From Chryseobacterium sp. UBA6632 (GTDB lineage Bacteria; Bacteroidota; Bacteroidia; Flavobacteriales; Weeksellaceae), in contig DKLU01000220.1 in assembly GCA_002455915.1 (NCBI GenBank), positions 1 to 8,519 of the forward strand: DNA of 8,519 nt, in the 5' to 3' direction. The translations under genes were made by a program, and so were the position numbers. Positions 1-6,416 of the stretch are shown here, one piece after another; position 1 is the first letter of the stretch; each line of letters opens with the position of its first letter. The notes beneath the pieces are model-generated. The model had not been told where the DNA came from and did no database searches. It saw only the letters and a list, made by a program, of their open reading frames with translations.

Positions 1-1
1 G

Positions 2-724
2 GTGGTGAATAATGAAAATCTTTATAATCAGCAGGTTTTAAAATTAAAACAGCTTCTGGAACTCGATCCGACTGTTGATTTTCAAATTGAAAAAATAAAT
101 CTTACGGATTTGGAGGAAACAATTCCGGATAAGCAACAGGTTTTTGCCCAAGCTTCTGAAAATCTTCCGGATTTAAAGATCTATGATTATCAAAATGAAA
201 TTTTAAATAAAGCTTTAGCGATTACGAAAGCAGGTTATCTACCGACACTTTCGGCAACAGCAGGCCTGAATACGGGATTTACAAGCACTCAGGATTACAG
301 TTATTTTAATCAGGTGAAAAACAATTTCAACAAATCGGTTGGTTTATCCTTAAACATTCCCATTTTTTCTAAAAAACAGAATGACATGAATGTAAAATTG
401 GTAAAAGTTGATATTGAACAAAATCAATTAGATAAAATAAGTGCAGGCAAAACATTGTATTCCAGCATTGAAACGGCTTGGCAAAATGCTATCGCCAATC
501 AGGCTCAGCAAAAATCTTCAAAAGTGGCAAGAGACAATGCAAAACTTGCTTACGATTTGGCCAACAAGAAGTTTGAATTCGGAGGGTTAACGACAACGGA
601 ATTGTCTGTGAGCAGAAATACTTATTTAACGAATGAACAAACGTATTTACAGTCAAAATATATGGCTGTTTTATACACGCAGCTTTTGAATTTTTATCAG
701 GGAAAAACTTTAACAGTAAACTAA
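2..724 (+). CDS. TolC-family outer-membrane efflux channel, C-terminal half (5' end outside window)
   Basis: This is the distal 240 codons of an outer-membrane factor. Such proteins form a trimeric beta-barrel with a long periplasmic alpha-helical tunnel that receives substrate from an inner-membrane pump. The visible part has a helix leading into an outer-membrane strand region with GYLPTLSATAGL (about residues 78-89), a second strand motif GLSLNIPIF (about 113-121), and then long Gln/Asn/Ala/Lys-rich helices. The FEFGGLTTTEL turn (about 192-202) matches the helix-hairpin turn typical of the family. It ends with TAA at 722-724. Family members are usually about 420-480 residues, so roughly the first half is missing; the GTG codons at positions 2 and 5 are internal, not a start. 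It lies 25 nt before the adaptor gene, so it is almost certainly co-transcribed with it. Family assignment is strong; the substrate is unknown. Confidence 0.9.
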   Translation: MVNNENLYNQQVLKLKQLLELDPTVDFQIEKINLTDLEETIPDKQQVFAQASENLPDLKIYDYQNEILNKALAITKAGYLPTLSATAGLNTGFTSTQDYSYFNQVKNNFNKSVGLSLNIPIFSKKQNDMNVKLVKVDIEQNQLDKISAGKTLYSSIETAWQNAIANQAQQKSSKVARDNAKLAYDLANKKFEFGGLTTTELSVSRNTYLTNEQTYLQSKYMAVLYTQLLNFYQGKTLTVN

Positions 725-749
725 AATAACAGAATAAAATATTATCAAA

Positions 750-2006
750 ATGAATCCGAAATATAAAAAATACTTTAAAAATTCTGCTATTACTTTAATT
801 ATAGTGATTGCTGTGGTTTTTGCTTACAGATATTTTACGCAAAAAGAAGATCCTAAAATTTCTGTTCAGACGGTGAAAATGACCAAGCAAAACATTACCA
901 CTTCGGTAACAGCAACAGGAACCGTAGAACCTGTAGATCAGGTGGAAGTGGGAACACAGGTTTCAGGGATTATCAATCATATTTATGTGGATTATAATTC
1001 TCAGGTTAAAAAAGGACAGCTTTTGGCAGAATTAGACAAAACAAACCTTCAGGAGTCTGTAAATAATGCAATGGCTCAGTATAATGCGGCTTTGAATGAG
1101 CTTAATTACTATCAGCAAAATTATAACCGTCAAAACAGTATGTTTAAAGCAGGGGTTATTAGTAAGGCAGATTACGAACAGGCGGCTTATCAGGTTAAAA
1201 ACTCTCAACAAACGGTAAGCCAAAAACAAACAGCATTAGCACAAGCAAAAACGAACCTAAGTTATGCCAATATTTATGCGCCGATTGACGGAATTATCCT
1301 AAGCCGTGAAGTGGAAGAGGGACAAACGGTAGCGGCAAGTATGACGACACCGACGTTGTTTACCATTGCTAAAGATATCACAAAAATGCAGGTGGAAGCC
1401 AATGTAGATGAAGCTGATATAGGTGGTGTGGAAGTGGGGCAACGTGTGACGTTTACCGTTGATGCTTTTCCTCAGGAGGAATTTAACGGAAAGGTTCGTC
1501 AGGTGAGATTAGCAGCAACTACGGAATCTAATGTGGTAACGTATACCGTGATTATAGATGCCGATAATTCTGAACAGAAATTAAAACCTGGATTGACCGC
1601 AACAATAACCATTTTTACGCAGGAACTTAAAAATATTAATACAATTCCGGCGGGAGCCATTAGTTTTAGCCCGGATGCTGAAACTTTACAGAAATATTAT
1701 CTTCAAAACGAACTGATGACGAAAATTCCTGAAATTAAAACAGGGAAGAACAAAGAAAAGTATGTATGGATTAAAAATAAAGACAATACTTTATCTCAAA
1801 AATTAGTGACAGTTGGTATCAATGACGGCGTAAATGTTCAGATTCAAAATGGTTTGGAAGGAAATGAACAGATTTTAACTTCATTGGATGAACAGCAAGA
1901 AGCAGTGACGAAATCTCAATCGGAAAACAGTCCGTTTATGCCGAAAAGACCGAGTAACAATAATAAAAAATCAAGTTCAAATCAAGGTCCACCTCCAGGA
2001 AATTAA
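750..2006 (+). CDS. MacA-like periplasmic adaptor (HlyD/membrane-fusion family)
   Basis: This 418-residue adaptor would link the inner-membrane ABC permease to the TolC channel. Residues 12-29 form one N-terminal membrane anchor. The first half of the lipoyl (barrel-sandwich) domain is at about 59-96 (VEVGTQVSGIINHIYV, then KKGQLLAELD). A Gln/Asn/Ala-rich coiled-coil hairpin follows at about 97-168. The second lipoyl half is at about 169-195 (ANIYAPIDGIILSREVEEG), then a beta-barrel at about 205-295 and a membrane-proximal domain to about 385. The last 28 or so residues are a low-complexity Asn/Ser/Pro/Lys tail, which makes the protein longer than E. coli MacA (about 370). The ATG at 750 is preceded by an A/T-rich leader without Shine-Dalgarno, as usual in Bacteroidota. 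It is the second gene of the exporter operon. The association with MacB-type genes favours MacA over an RND-pump adaptor. Confidence 0.92.
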   Translation: MNPKYKKYFKNSAITLIIVIAVVFAYRYFTQKEDPKISVQTVKMTKQNITTSVTATGTVEPVDQVEVGTQVSGIINHIYVDYNSQVKKGQLLAELDKTNLQESVNNAMAQYNAALNELNYYQQNYNRQNSMFKAGVISKADYEQAAYQVKNSQQTVSQKQTALAQAKTNLSYANIYAPIDGIILSREVEEGQTVAASMTTPTLFTIAKDITKMQVEANVDEADIGGVEVGQRVTFTVDAFPQEEFNGKVRQVRLAATTESNVVTYTVIIDADNSEQKLKPGLTATITIFTQELKNINTIPAGAISFSPDAETLQKYYLQNELMTKIPEIKTGKNKEKYVWIKNKDNTLSQKLVTVGINDGVNVQIQNGLEGNEQILTSLDEQQEAVTKSQSENSPFMPKRPSNNNKKSSSNQGPPPGN

Positions 2007-2054
2007 TGATTGAAACTTTTCAACAAAAAACCTTAAACCTTAAACGACGAAGGA

Positions 2055-2792
2055 ATGAAACCAATCATCAATATAGAAAATCTGAAGCGCGAATTCAAAA
2101 TGGGAGACGAGATCGTGCATGCGCTGAAGGGAATTAATTTAATGATCAATGAAGGAGAATTTGTAACGATCATGGGAACCAGTGGCTCCGGGAAATCTAC
2201 TTTTCTGAATATTTTAGGATGTCTCGATCAGCCGACTTCCGGAACGTATGAGCTGGATGGCGTTTCTGTGAAAGATTTAAATAAAAACCAGTTAGCTGAT
2301 ATCAGGAATCAGAAGATAGGATTTATTTTTCAGTCGTATAATTTACTGGCGAGAACGAGCGCGCTGGAAAATGTAGAACTTCCGTTGTTGTATAATCCTA
2401 AAGTTTCGGCAGAAGAAAGAAGAGAGCGAGCAGTGAAAGCTTTGCAGCAGGTAGGTTTGGAAAGTCGAATGTATCACATTCCAAGTCAGTTATCGGGAGG
2501 TCAGCAGCAAAGGGTTGCTATCGCAAGGGCGTTGGTAAATCATCCGATTATCTTGTTAGCAGACGAAGCGACAGGAAATTTAGACACCCGAACATCGTAT
2601 GAAGTCATGAATCTTTTTCAGGAATTAAACGACCAGGGAATTACCATTGGATTTGTAACCCATGAAGACGACATTGCCAAATTCAGCAGAAGAACAGTGG
2701 TTTTAAAAGACGGAAATATTACGGAAGACCGACTGGTTACCGAAAGATTATATGCTGCTGAGGAGTTAGCCAAGCTTCCTCCCGCAGAATAA
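2055..2792 (+). CDS. MacB-type ABC transporter ATP-binding protein
   Basis: This 245-residue nucleotide-binding subunit powers the exporter from the cytoplasmic face. All ABC motifs are intact: Walker A GTSGSGKST (41-49), Q-loop Gln93 in IGFIFQSYN, signature LSGGQ (146-150), Walker B ILLADEA (166-172) with catalytic Glu171, D-loop GNLD (174-177) and H-loop His203. The length and the LPLLYN and GNLDTRTS regions fit the MacB/LolD/YknY subfamily of extrusion ATPases. It is a stand-alone subunit, whereas E. coli MacB carries this domain fused to the membrane domain. The ATG at 2055 is the first possible one: an in-frame TAA lies at 2034-2036. An AGGA tract directly abuts the ATG, too close to be a normal Shine-Dalgarno. 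LolD is an alternative reading, but the MacA and TolC neighbours make MacB-type efflux more likely. Confidence 0.95.
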   Translation: MKPIINIENLKREFKMGDEIVHALKGINLMINEGEFVTIMGTSGSGKSTFLNILGCLDQPTSGTYELDGVSVKDLNKNQLADIRNQKIGFIFQSYNLLARTSALENVELPLLYNPKVSAEERRERAVKALQQVGLESRMYHIPSQLSGGQQQRVAIARALVNHPIILLADEATGNLDTRTSYEVMNLFQELNDQGITIGFVTHEDDIAKFSRRTVVLKDGNITEDRLVTERLYAAEELAKLPPAE

Positions 2793-2852
2793 ATAAAATT
2801 CATATCATTTATTAGTTGTGCATTAAACATTTGCAAGCTTCAGTAAAGGGGA

Positions 2853-2927
2853 ATGCTGCAGAAAATGAGGATGGATGATGAAGATGATGAGGCTTGTGAA
2901 TGTTTTTATCTAAATCAAAGAAAATAA
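2853..2927 (+). other. possible 24-codon leader ORF overlapping the permease start
   Basis: In the gap between the ATPase and permease genes an ATG at 2853, preceded by an AGGGG-like purine stretch, opens a 24-codon frame rich in Asp/Glu (a DDEDDE core) with two Cys. It ends with a TAA at 2925-2927 that shares its last A with the candidate permease ATG at 2927 (TAATG). This arrangement is typical of translational coupling. The peptide is not recognised, is very short and may be chance; the GAT/GAA repeats that give the acidic run could simply be low-complexity DNA. It is listed as a coordinate to check, not as a confirmed gene. Confidence 0.2.
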
Positions 2928-4144
2928 TGAACTTTTTAAATTTACTTAAAATAGCCTGGAAAGCTATTCTTCTCAATAAAACCCGCGCCATGCTTACCAT
3001 GCTGGGAATTATTATCGGGGTAGCTTCCGTGATTGCGATGCTTGCCATAGGCGAAGGCTCCAAGGAAAGTATCAAGAAAAATATTTCGAGCATGGGTGCG
3101 AATTTAATTACAGTTCGTCCCGGCGCCGGAATGATGGGCGGTGTGCGTTCGGATCCTTCTGCGATGCAAACGCTGACATTGGCAGATTATAATGCTTTAA
3201 AAACAAAAACGAAGCTGATTAAAAATATTTCGCCTTTGGTGAACGGAAGCGGACAAAGTATTGCTGGCTCCAACAACTGGCCGACCTCAATTTATGGAGC
3301 TTCTCCCGAATATTTAAAGATTCGCGACTGGTCTGTGGAAGAAGGTTCTATGTTTACGGAAGATGATGTGGAAGCGTATGCAAAAGTGGCGATGATCGGA
3401 AAAACGGTTCAGGAAAATCTGTTTCCAAATGAAAACCCGATCGGAAAAATGATTCGTTTTAAAAATATTCCTTTCAAAGTGATTGGGGTACTTCGCGAAA
3501 AAGGTGAAAATACATTCGGTCAGGATCAGGATGATATCATTATTGCGCCTTACACTGCGGTTCAGAAGAGAATTTTAGCCCAAAAATATCTGCAGTCTAT
3601 TGTGGCATCATCGCTGAGTGAAGAAGATTCTGAAGCGGCTGTTAATGAAATTAAAACCATCATGGAAAATCAGCACAAGATAAAACCTGATGAAGACAAT
3701 GATTTCAATGTGTCTTCCCAGCAGGAAATTATTTCAACTTTCAGTTCAACAAGCGAAATGCTGACCGTTCTTTTGGTTGCAATTGCCAGCATTTCCCTGA
3801 TTGTCGGAGGAATCGGAATTATGAATATCATGTATGTTTCGGTGAAAGAAAGAACAAAAGAGATTGGTTTGAGAATGGCTATTGGAGCCAAAGGAAATGA
3901 TATTCTGATGCAGTTTTTAATTGAATCGGTGCTGATTAGCATTACAGGCGGTGTTTTAGGCGTTGCTATCGGGTTAGTTGCGACGTTTTGTGTAAAACAA
4001 TTTGCGGGTTGGCCCGTTAGTATTACAATGAGCTCTATTGTGATCTCATTTGCGGTATGTACGGTAACGGGTGTCTTTTTTGGATGGTATCCGGCGAGAA
4101 AAGCAGCTCAGGCAGATCCTATCAATGCATTGAGATATGAGTAG
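2927..4144 (+). CDS. MacB/FtsX-type ABC transporter permease
   Basis: This is the 405-residue membrane subunit of the exporter. TM1 lies at about 22-41 (MLTMLGIIIGVASVIAMLAIG). A large periplasmic MacB core domain spans about 42-275 and should contact the adaptor. Three helices of the FtsX domain follow, starting at about 278 (MLTVLLVAIASISLIVGGIGIMN). The conserved cytoplasmic loop VKERTKEIGLRMAIGA and the C-terminal YPARKAAQADPINALRYE are hallmarks of the MacB family. The family is mechanotransmissive: ATP hydrolysis drives periplasmic movements rather than moving substrate through the membrane. I prefer the ATG at 2927, because MNFLNLLKIAWKAI is the usual family N-terminus and an A-rich leader precedes it. 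An in-frame ATG at 2900, with GAGG 7 nt upstream, would add nine residues (MFLSKSKKI). It is last in the operon, 134 bp after the ATPase gene. Confidence 0.93.
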   Translation: MNFLNLLKIAWKAILLNKTRAMLTMLGIIIGVASVIAMLAIGEGSKESIKKNISSMGANLITVRPGAGMMGGVRSDPSAMQTLTLADYNALKTKTKLIKNISPLVNGSGQSIAGSNNWPTSIYGASPEYLKIRDWSVEEGSMFTEDDVEAYAKVAMIGKTVQENLFPNENPIGKMIRFKNIPFKVIGVLREKGENTFGQDQDDIIIAPYTAVQKRILAQKYLQSIVASSLSEEDSEAAVNEIKTIMENQHKIKPDEDNDFNVSSQQEIISTFSSTSEMLTVLLVAIASISLIVGGIGIMNIMYVSVKERTKEIGLRMAIGAKGNDILMQFLIESVLISITGGVLGVAIGLVATFCVKQFAGWPVSITMSSIVISFAVCTVTGVFFGWYPARKAAQADPINALRYE

Positions 4145-4164
4145 TTTTTAACTTACTTAATTAT

Positions 4165-4190
4165 AAATAAGCAGAGCTTATTTTTTCTTT
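4165..4190 (+). terminator. probable rho-independent terminator of the exporter operon
   Basis: Twenty bases after the permease stop codon, AAATAAGC (4165-4172) and GCTTATTT (4176-4183) form a perfect 8-bp stem around the 3-nt loop AGA. The U-rich run TTTTTTCTTT reaches 4190. The two G:C pairs are next to the loop and the rest of the stem is A:T, so it may terminate only partially. Its position and the U-tract make it the natural 3' end of the tolC-macA-macB-type transcript. Confidence 0.6.
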
Positions 4191-4303
4191 GAACATTAAG
4201 GATTTAAGAAGCTATTTATTGCTTTGGGTGAAGGAATCAATTTATTGATTCTTATTAAGATTTTAAGCAGAGTTCATAAAATCTTAACTTCTTAATGTTG
4301 AAA
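4188..4303. repeat. 116-bp structured intergenic element with 21-bp terminal inverted repeats
   Basis: The ends 4188-4208 and 4283-4303 are inverted repeats matching at 18 of 21 positions; the outer 13 match at 12, with core AACATTAAG/CTTAATGTT. Inside are a hairpin at 4232-4253 (GAATCAAT/ATTGATTC plus a G:U and an A:U pair) and a perfect 11-bp stem, TTAAGATTTTA (4255-4265) with TAAAATCTTAA (4277-4287), around an 11-nt loop. A weak stem AAGC/GCTT lies at 4209-4224. As RNA this could fold into a junction with three arms, although the 11-bp hairpin and the inner part of the terminal repeat compete for 4283-4287. No protein is encoded. Size, palindromic ends and intergenic position resemble REP/MITE-like repeats, but copy number cannot be seen from one window. 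Confidence 0.55.
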
Positions 4304-4477
4304 TTTTTTTAATAGTATTGTTGAATTTTAATGTTTAAAAGTAGAGGGAAATGGTAGAAAAAATTTTAAATTCACTTCTTCAAAGATTTCATAAATCAAC
4401 GATTTTTAATGGTTTGAATAAGTTTAAATTTTAACCAATGAAAGGTTTTAGAATAATTATAGTGATAATGAACTGTT
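4304..4477. other. AT-rich upstream region of the kinase gene, no gene seen
   Basis: This is the remainder of the 333-bp gap and should contain the promoter of the two-component operon. No convincing -33/-7 pair was found. The nearest match to TAnnTTTG is TATTGTTG at 4316-4323 (7 of 8), with a TTG at 4298-4300 spaced only 15 nt away. An 8-mer TTTTAATG occurs twice (4326-4333 and 4404-4411) in similar surroundings, and a one-mismatch 14-bp palindrome lies at 4422-4435. These could be regulator sites, but AT-rich DNA produces such matches easily. Confidence 0.4.
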
Positions 4478-5509
4478 ATGATTAATATTAAAAGTAAAAA
4501 GCTGGAAATCAGCATTCATCTGTTGATATGGCTGGTTCTTTTCTTTCTTCCTGCGGCATTTTCGCTGGGCTCAGACGGAAATTGGTTTGAGCTTTTCAAA
4601 CACTTTTGGCTGCAACTGTTCTTTTTGGCAGTTATTTTTTATATTAATTATTTTTTTCTTATCAATTGGCTGTATTCGGATAAAAAAATTCGTTTTCTCA
4701 TCATCAATATTCTTCTTATTATAGCTTTGATTATTCTGAAACAGCAGATTTTTGAGCTTATCGAAGATCCTAAACCCAAAGGTGGCGGTGGAAGAAGACC
4801 TCCTGAAATATTCATTTATTTCATGGATTTTATGATTTATCTGATTCCCATTGCATTTTCCGTTGCCATCAATTCTGGACAGAGAATGAAGCAGGCCGAA
4901 GAAATGAAGCGTGAAGCGGATAATATAAAACTGAAATCTGAACTTCAGCATCTTAAATATCAGTTGCAGCCGCATTTTTTCTTTAATGCATTGAATAATA
5001 TTTATTCATTGATTGATTTTGCGCCTGATAAAGCAAAACAAAGCATCCACAGTTTGAGTAAACTGATGCGCCATCTGTTATATAAAACGGATGTTGAAAA
5101 GATCACACTTTCCGAAGAAATTGATTTTTTGAATAAATATATTGAACTGATGACGCTTCGTCTGAATGATAATACGAAAGTCTATACGAGTTTCCCTTCA
5201 AAAATTCCTAACTTGGAAATTGCGCCTTTGCTTTTTATTTCTGTGGTGGAAAATGCTTTTAAACATGGAGTTTCGGCAACACAACATTCAGATATCAGCT
5301 TTAAAATGGAAATTAATGAAGAGGAAGAAATTCTTTTTATGGCTTCAAATTCTAATTTTCCTAAAACTGATACCGATAAAAGCGGTTCAGGAATCGGCGT
5401 TGAAAATCTCAAGAAAAGACTAAATTTACTGTATCCTGAAAAATATGAGTTCCATTCTCATCTCAACAACGGAATGTATATTGCGGAAATGAAACTGAAA
5501 ATCAAATAA
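4478..5509 (+). CDS. LytS/YehU-type membrane sensor histidine kinase
   Basis: This 343-residue kinase has four predicted membrane helices (about 12-30, 41-62, 71-90 and 110-132). The N-terminus and catalytic part should be cytoplasmic, and there is no large periplasmic domain, so it probably senses the membrane or its immediate surface. The outer loop between helices 3 and 4 (about 96-110) is a compact Pro/Gly/Arg-rich stretch. A coiled-coil linker (about 135-160) leads to the His_kinase motif LKYQLQPHFFFNALNN with phospho-acceptor His166. The ATP-binding part has the N-box VVENAFKHG with Asn259 and the G-box SGSGIGVENLKKRL at 302-315. All catalytic motifs appear intact. The ATG at 4478 has no Shine-Dalgarno. 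The response regulator follows after 3 nt, so the two are co-transcribed cognate partners. The signal is unknown; control of the upstream exporter is an inference from position. Confidence 0.95.
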   Translation: MINIKSKKLEISIHLLIWLVLFFLPAAFSLGSDGNWFELFKHFWLQLFFLAVIFYINYFFLINWLYSDKKIRFLIINILLIIALIILKQQIFELIEDPKPKGGGGRRPPEIFIYFMDFMIYLIPIAFSVAINSGQRMKQAEEMKREADNIKLKSELQHLKYQLQPHFFFNALNNIYSLIDFAPDKAKQSIHSLSKLMRHLLYKTDVEKITLSEEIDFLNKYIELMTLRLNDNTKVYTSFPSKIPNLEIAPLLFISVVENAFKHGVSATQHSDISFKMEINEEEEILFMASNSNFPKTDTDKSGSGIGVENLKKRLNLLYPEKYEFHSHLNNGMYIAEMKLKIK

Positions 5510-5512
5510 AAG

Positions 5513-6238
5513 ATGAAAAAAATAACCTGTCTGATTGCTGATGATGAACCGATGGCTTTACATCTAATTGAAAGTTATGTTTTGAAAACTCCATTTCTAG
5601 AACTGAAAGCCAAATGTAACAATGCGGTGGAAGCGATGAGGTTTTGCGATGAACAAAGTGAAATAGACCTTTTTTTTCTTGATATTCAGATGCCTGATCT
5701 TACCGGATTAGAATTTTCAAAAATGATCCCAGCGCGAAGTAAAGTGATCTTCACGACGGCTTTTGAACAGTATGCCATCGATGGCTACAAAGTGAATGCC
5801 TTAGATTATCTTCTGAAACCATTTGATTATAATGAATTTCTGAATGCTTCTCAGAAAGCCCGCGTTCATTTTGAATCTTTACAGTCTGTTTCGTCTCCGA
5901 AAACGGAAAAGAAACAGGATTTTATCTTTGTGAAATCAGAATACAGACAAGTGAAAATCGATTTTTCGGAAGTGCTTTATATTGAAGGATTAAAAGATTA
6001 TGTGAAAATTTACCTTAAAGATAATCCTAAACCGGTTTTAACGTTGATGAGCCTTAAAAGACTGGAAGAAGAACTGCCTTCTGAAGATTTTATGAGGGTT
6101 CACCGATCGTTTATTATTGGTTTGAATAAAATTGAAGCCATTGAGAGAAATCATATCGTCATTGGAAATCAGCAGATCGTAATCGCTCCGAATTATAAGA
6201 AATCCCTGATGGATTATATCGAAGGGAAAAGCCTCTAA
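5513..6238 (+). CDS. LytTR-family response regulator
   Basis: This 241-residue transcription factor is the partner of the kinase just upstream. The receiver domain (about 1-120) has the acidic pair Asp10-Asp11, phospho-acceptor Asp57 in FFLDIQMPDLTG, switch Thr82 in FTTAFEQYA and Lys102 in YLLKPF. After a Ser/Lys/Glu-rich linker (about 122-135), a LytTR DNA-binding domain fills about 137-236, with the family pattern VLYIEGLKDYVKIYL and FMRVHRSFIIGLNKIEAI. LytTR domains bind direct repeats in promoters with a mainly beta-stranded fold rather than a helix-turn-helix. An eight-T run at 5670-5677 encodes the residues just before Asp57. The gene starts 3 nt after the kinase stop codon. No clear terminator follows it, so some read-through into the pheT leader is possible. 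Confidence 0.95.
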   Translation: MKKITCLIADDEPMALHLIESYVLKTPFLELKAKCNNAVEAMRFCDEQSEIDLFFLDIQMPDLTGLEFSKMIPARSKVIFTTAFEQYAIDGYKVNALDYLLKPFDYNEFLNASQKARVHFESLQSVSSPKTEKKQDFIFVKSEYRQVKIDFSEVLYIEGLKDYVKIYLKDNPKPVLTLMSLKRLEEELPSEDFMRVHRSFIIGLNKIEAIERNHIVIGNQQIVIAPNYKKSLMDYIEGKSL

Positions 6239-6292
6239 ACTATTTTTGCGTGTTCTATAACAAATAAATTTGAAATTGTTATCCCATTTAAA

Positions 6293-6324
6293 TTTCTTTA
6301 TTTCTCGAAAAAACACGATATTTG
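6293..6324 (+). promoter_or_regulatory. candidate Bacteroidota-type promoter for pheT
   Basis: GATATTTG at 6317-6324 matches 7 of 8 positions of the Bacteroidota -7 consensus TAnnTTTG. A TTTC at 6293-6296, about 20 nt upstream, could serve as a degenerate -33 TTTG. Transcription would begin near 6330, leaving a leader of about 110 nt before the pheT ATG. The box is flanked by the 6-bp inverted repeat CTCGAA (6304-6309) and TTCGAG (6337-6342). The -7 match is good and the -33 match weak. Confidence 0.4.
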
Positions 6325-6388
6325 TACCGCGAAAAATTCGAGCAAAATTTCAAAATAAGTAAAGGTTTTTTTGACCTTAATAAAATGA

Positions 6389-6416
6389 TCTGCTGAAACG
6401 ACTAAGTTTCAACAGA
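6389..6416 (+). promoter_or_regulatory. conserved-looking hairpin in the pheT 5' leader
   Basis: TCTG (6389-6392) pairs with CAGA (6413-6416), and TGAAAC (6394-6399) pairs with GTTTCA (6406-6411), around a 6-nt loop GACTAA with a single C/A mismatch. A smaller stem AAGGT/ACCTT lies upstream at 6362-6378. The hairpin ends 24 nt before the pheT start and has no U-tract after it, so it does not look like a terminator. It may affect pheT mRNA stability or translation. No function can be assigned from sequence. Confidence 0.35.

Noticed and set aside
2900..2926. Permease start at the upstream ATG (2900), preceded by GAGG
   Set aside because: It adds a nine-residue MFLSKSKKI extension before the family-typical N-terminus, and Shine-Dalgarno matches carry little weight in Bacteroidota. 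It remains possible, so it is noted in the gene entry.
2812..3093. 93-residue minus-strand open frame across the permease start
   Set aside because: It overlaps the conserved permease N-terminus antisense, has no recognisable domain, and mirrors the permease codons. The same applies to the other minus-strand frames at 1032-1229, 2618-2836, 3670-3942, 4571-4975, 5182-5412, 6038-6316, 6377-6631, 6672-6854 and 7191-7535.
4188..4303. tRNA or other known RNA gene suggested by the cloverleaf-like fold
   Set aside because: No T-loop GTTCGAATC-type motif, no acceptor stem of tRNA length and no CCA-like end; the arms are AT-rich and of non-tRNA size.
4304..4477. LytTR binding site (autoregulation) upstream of the kinase gene
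   Set aside because: The TTTTAATG repeats are 78 bp apart, not the roughly two-turn spacing expected for LytTR direct repeats, and AT-rich background explains them.
5166..5423. 85-residue plus-strand open frame inside the kinase gene
   Set aside because: It is an out-of-frame shadow of the kinase ATP-binding region, whose N-box and G-box are intact in the main frame.
6241..6248. Perfect TAnnTTTG box (TATTTTTG) right after the regulator stop codon as the pheT promoter
   Set aside because: No TTG or TTTG lies 17-23 nt upstream; the region there is coding sequence of the regulator. The box at 6317-6324 is better placed, though also imperfect.
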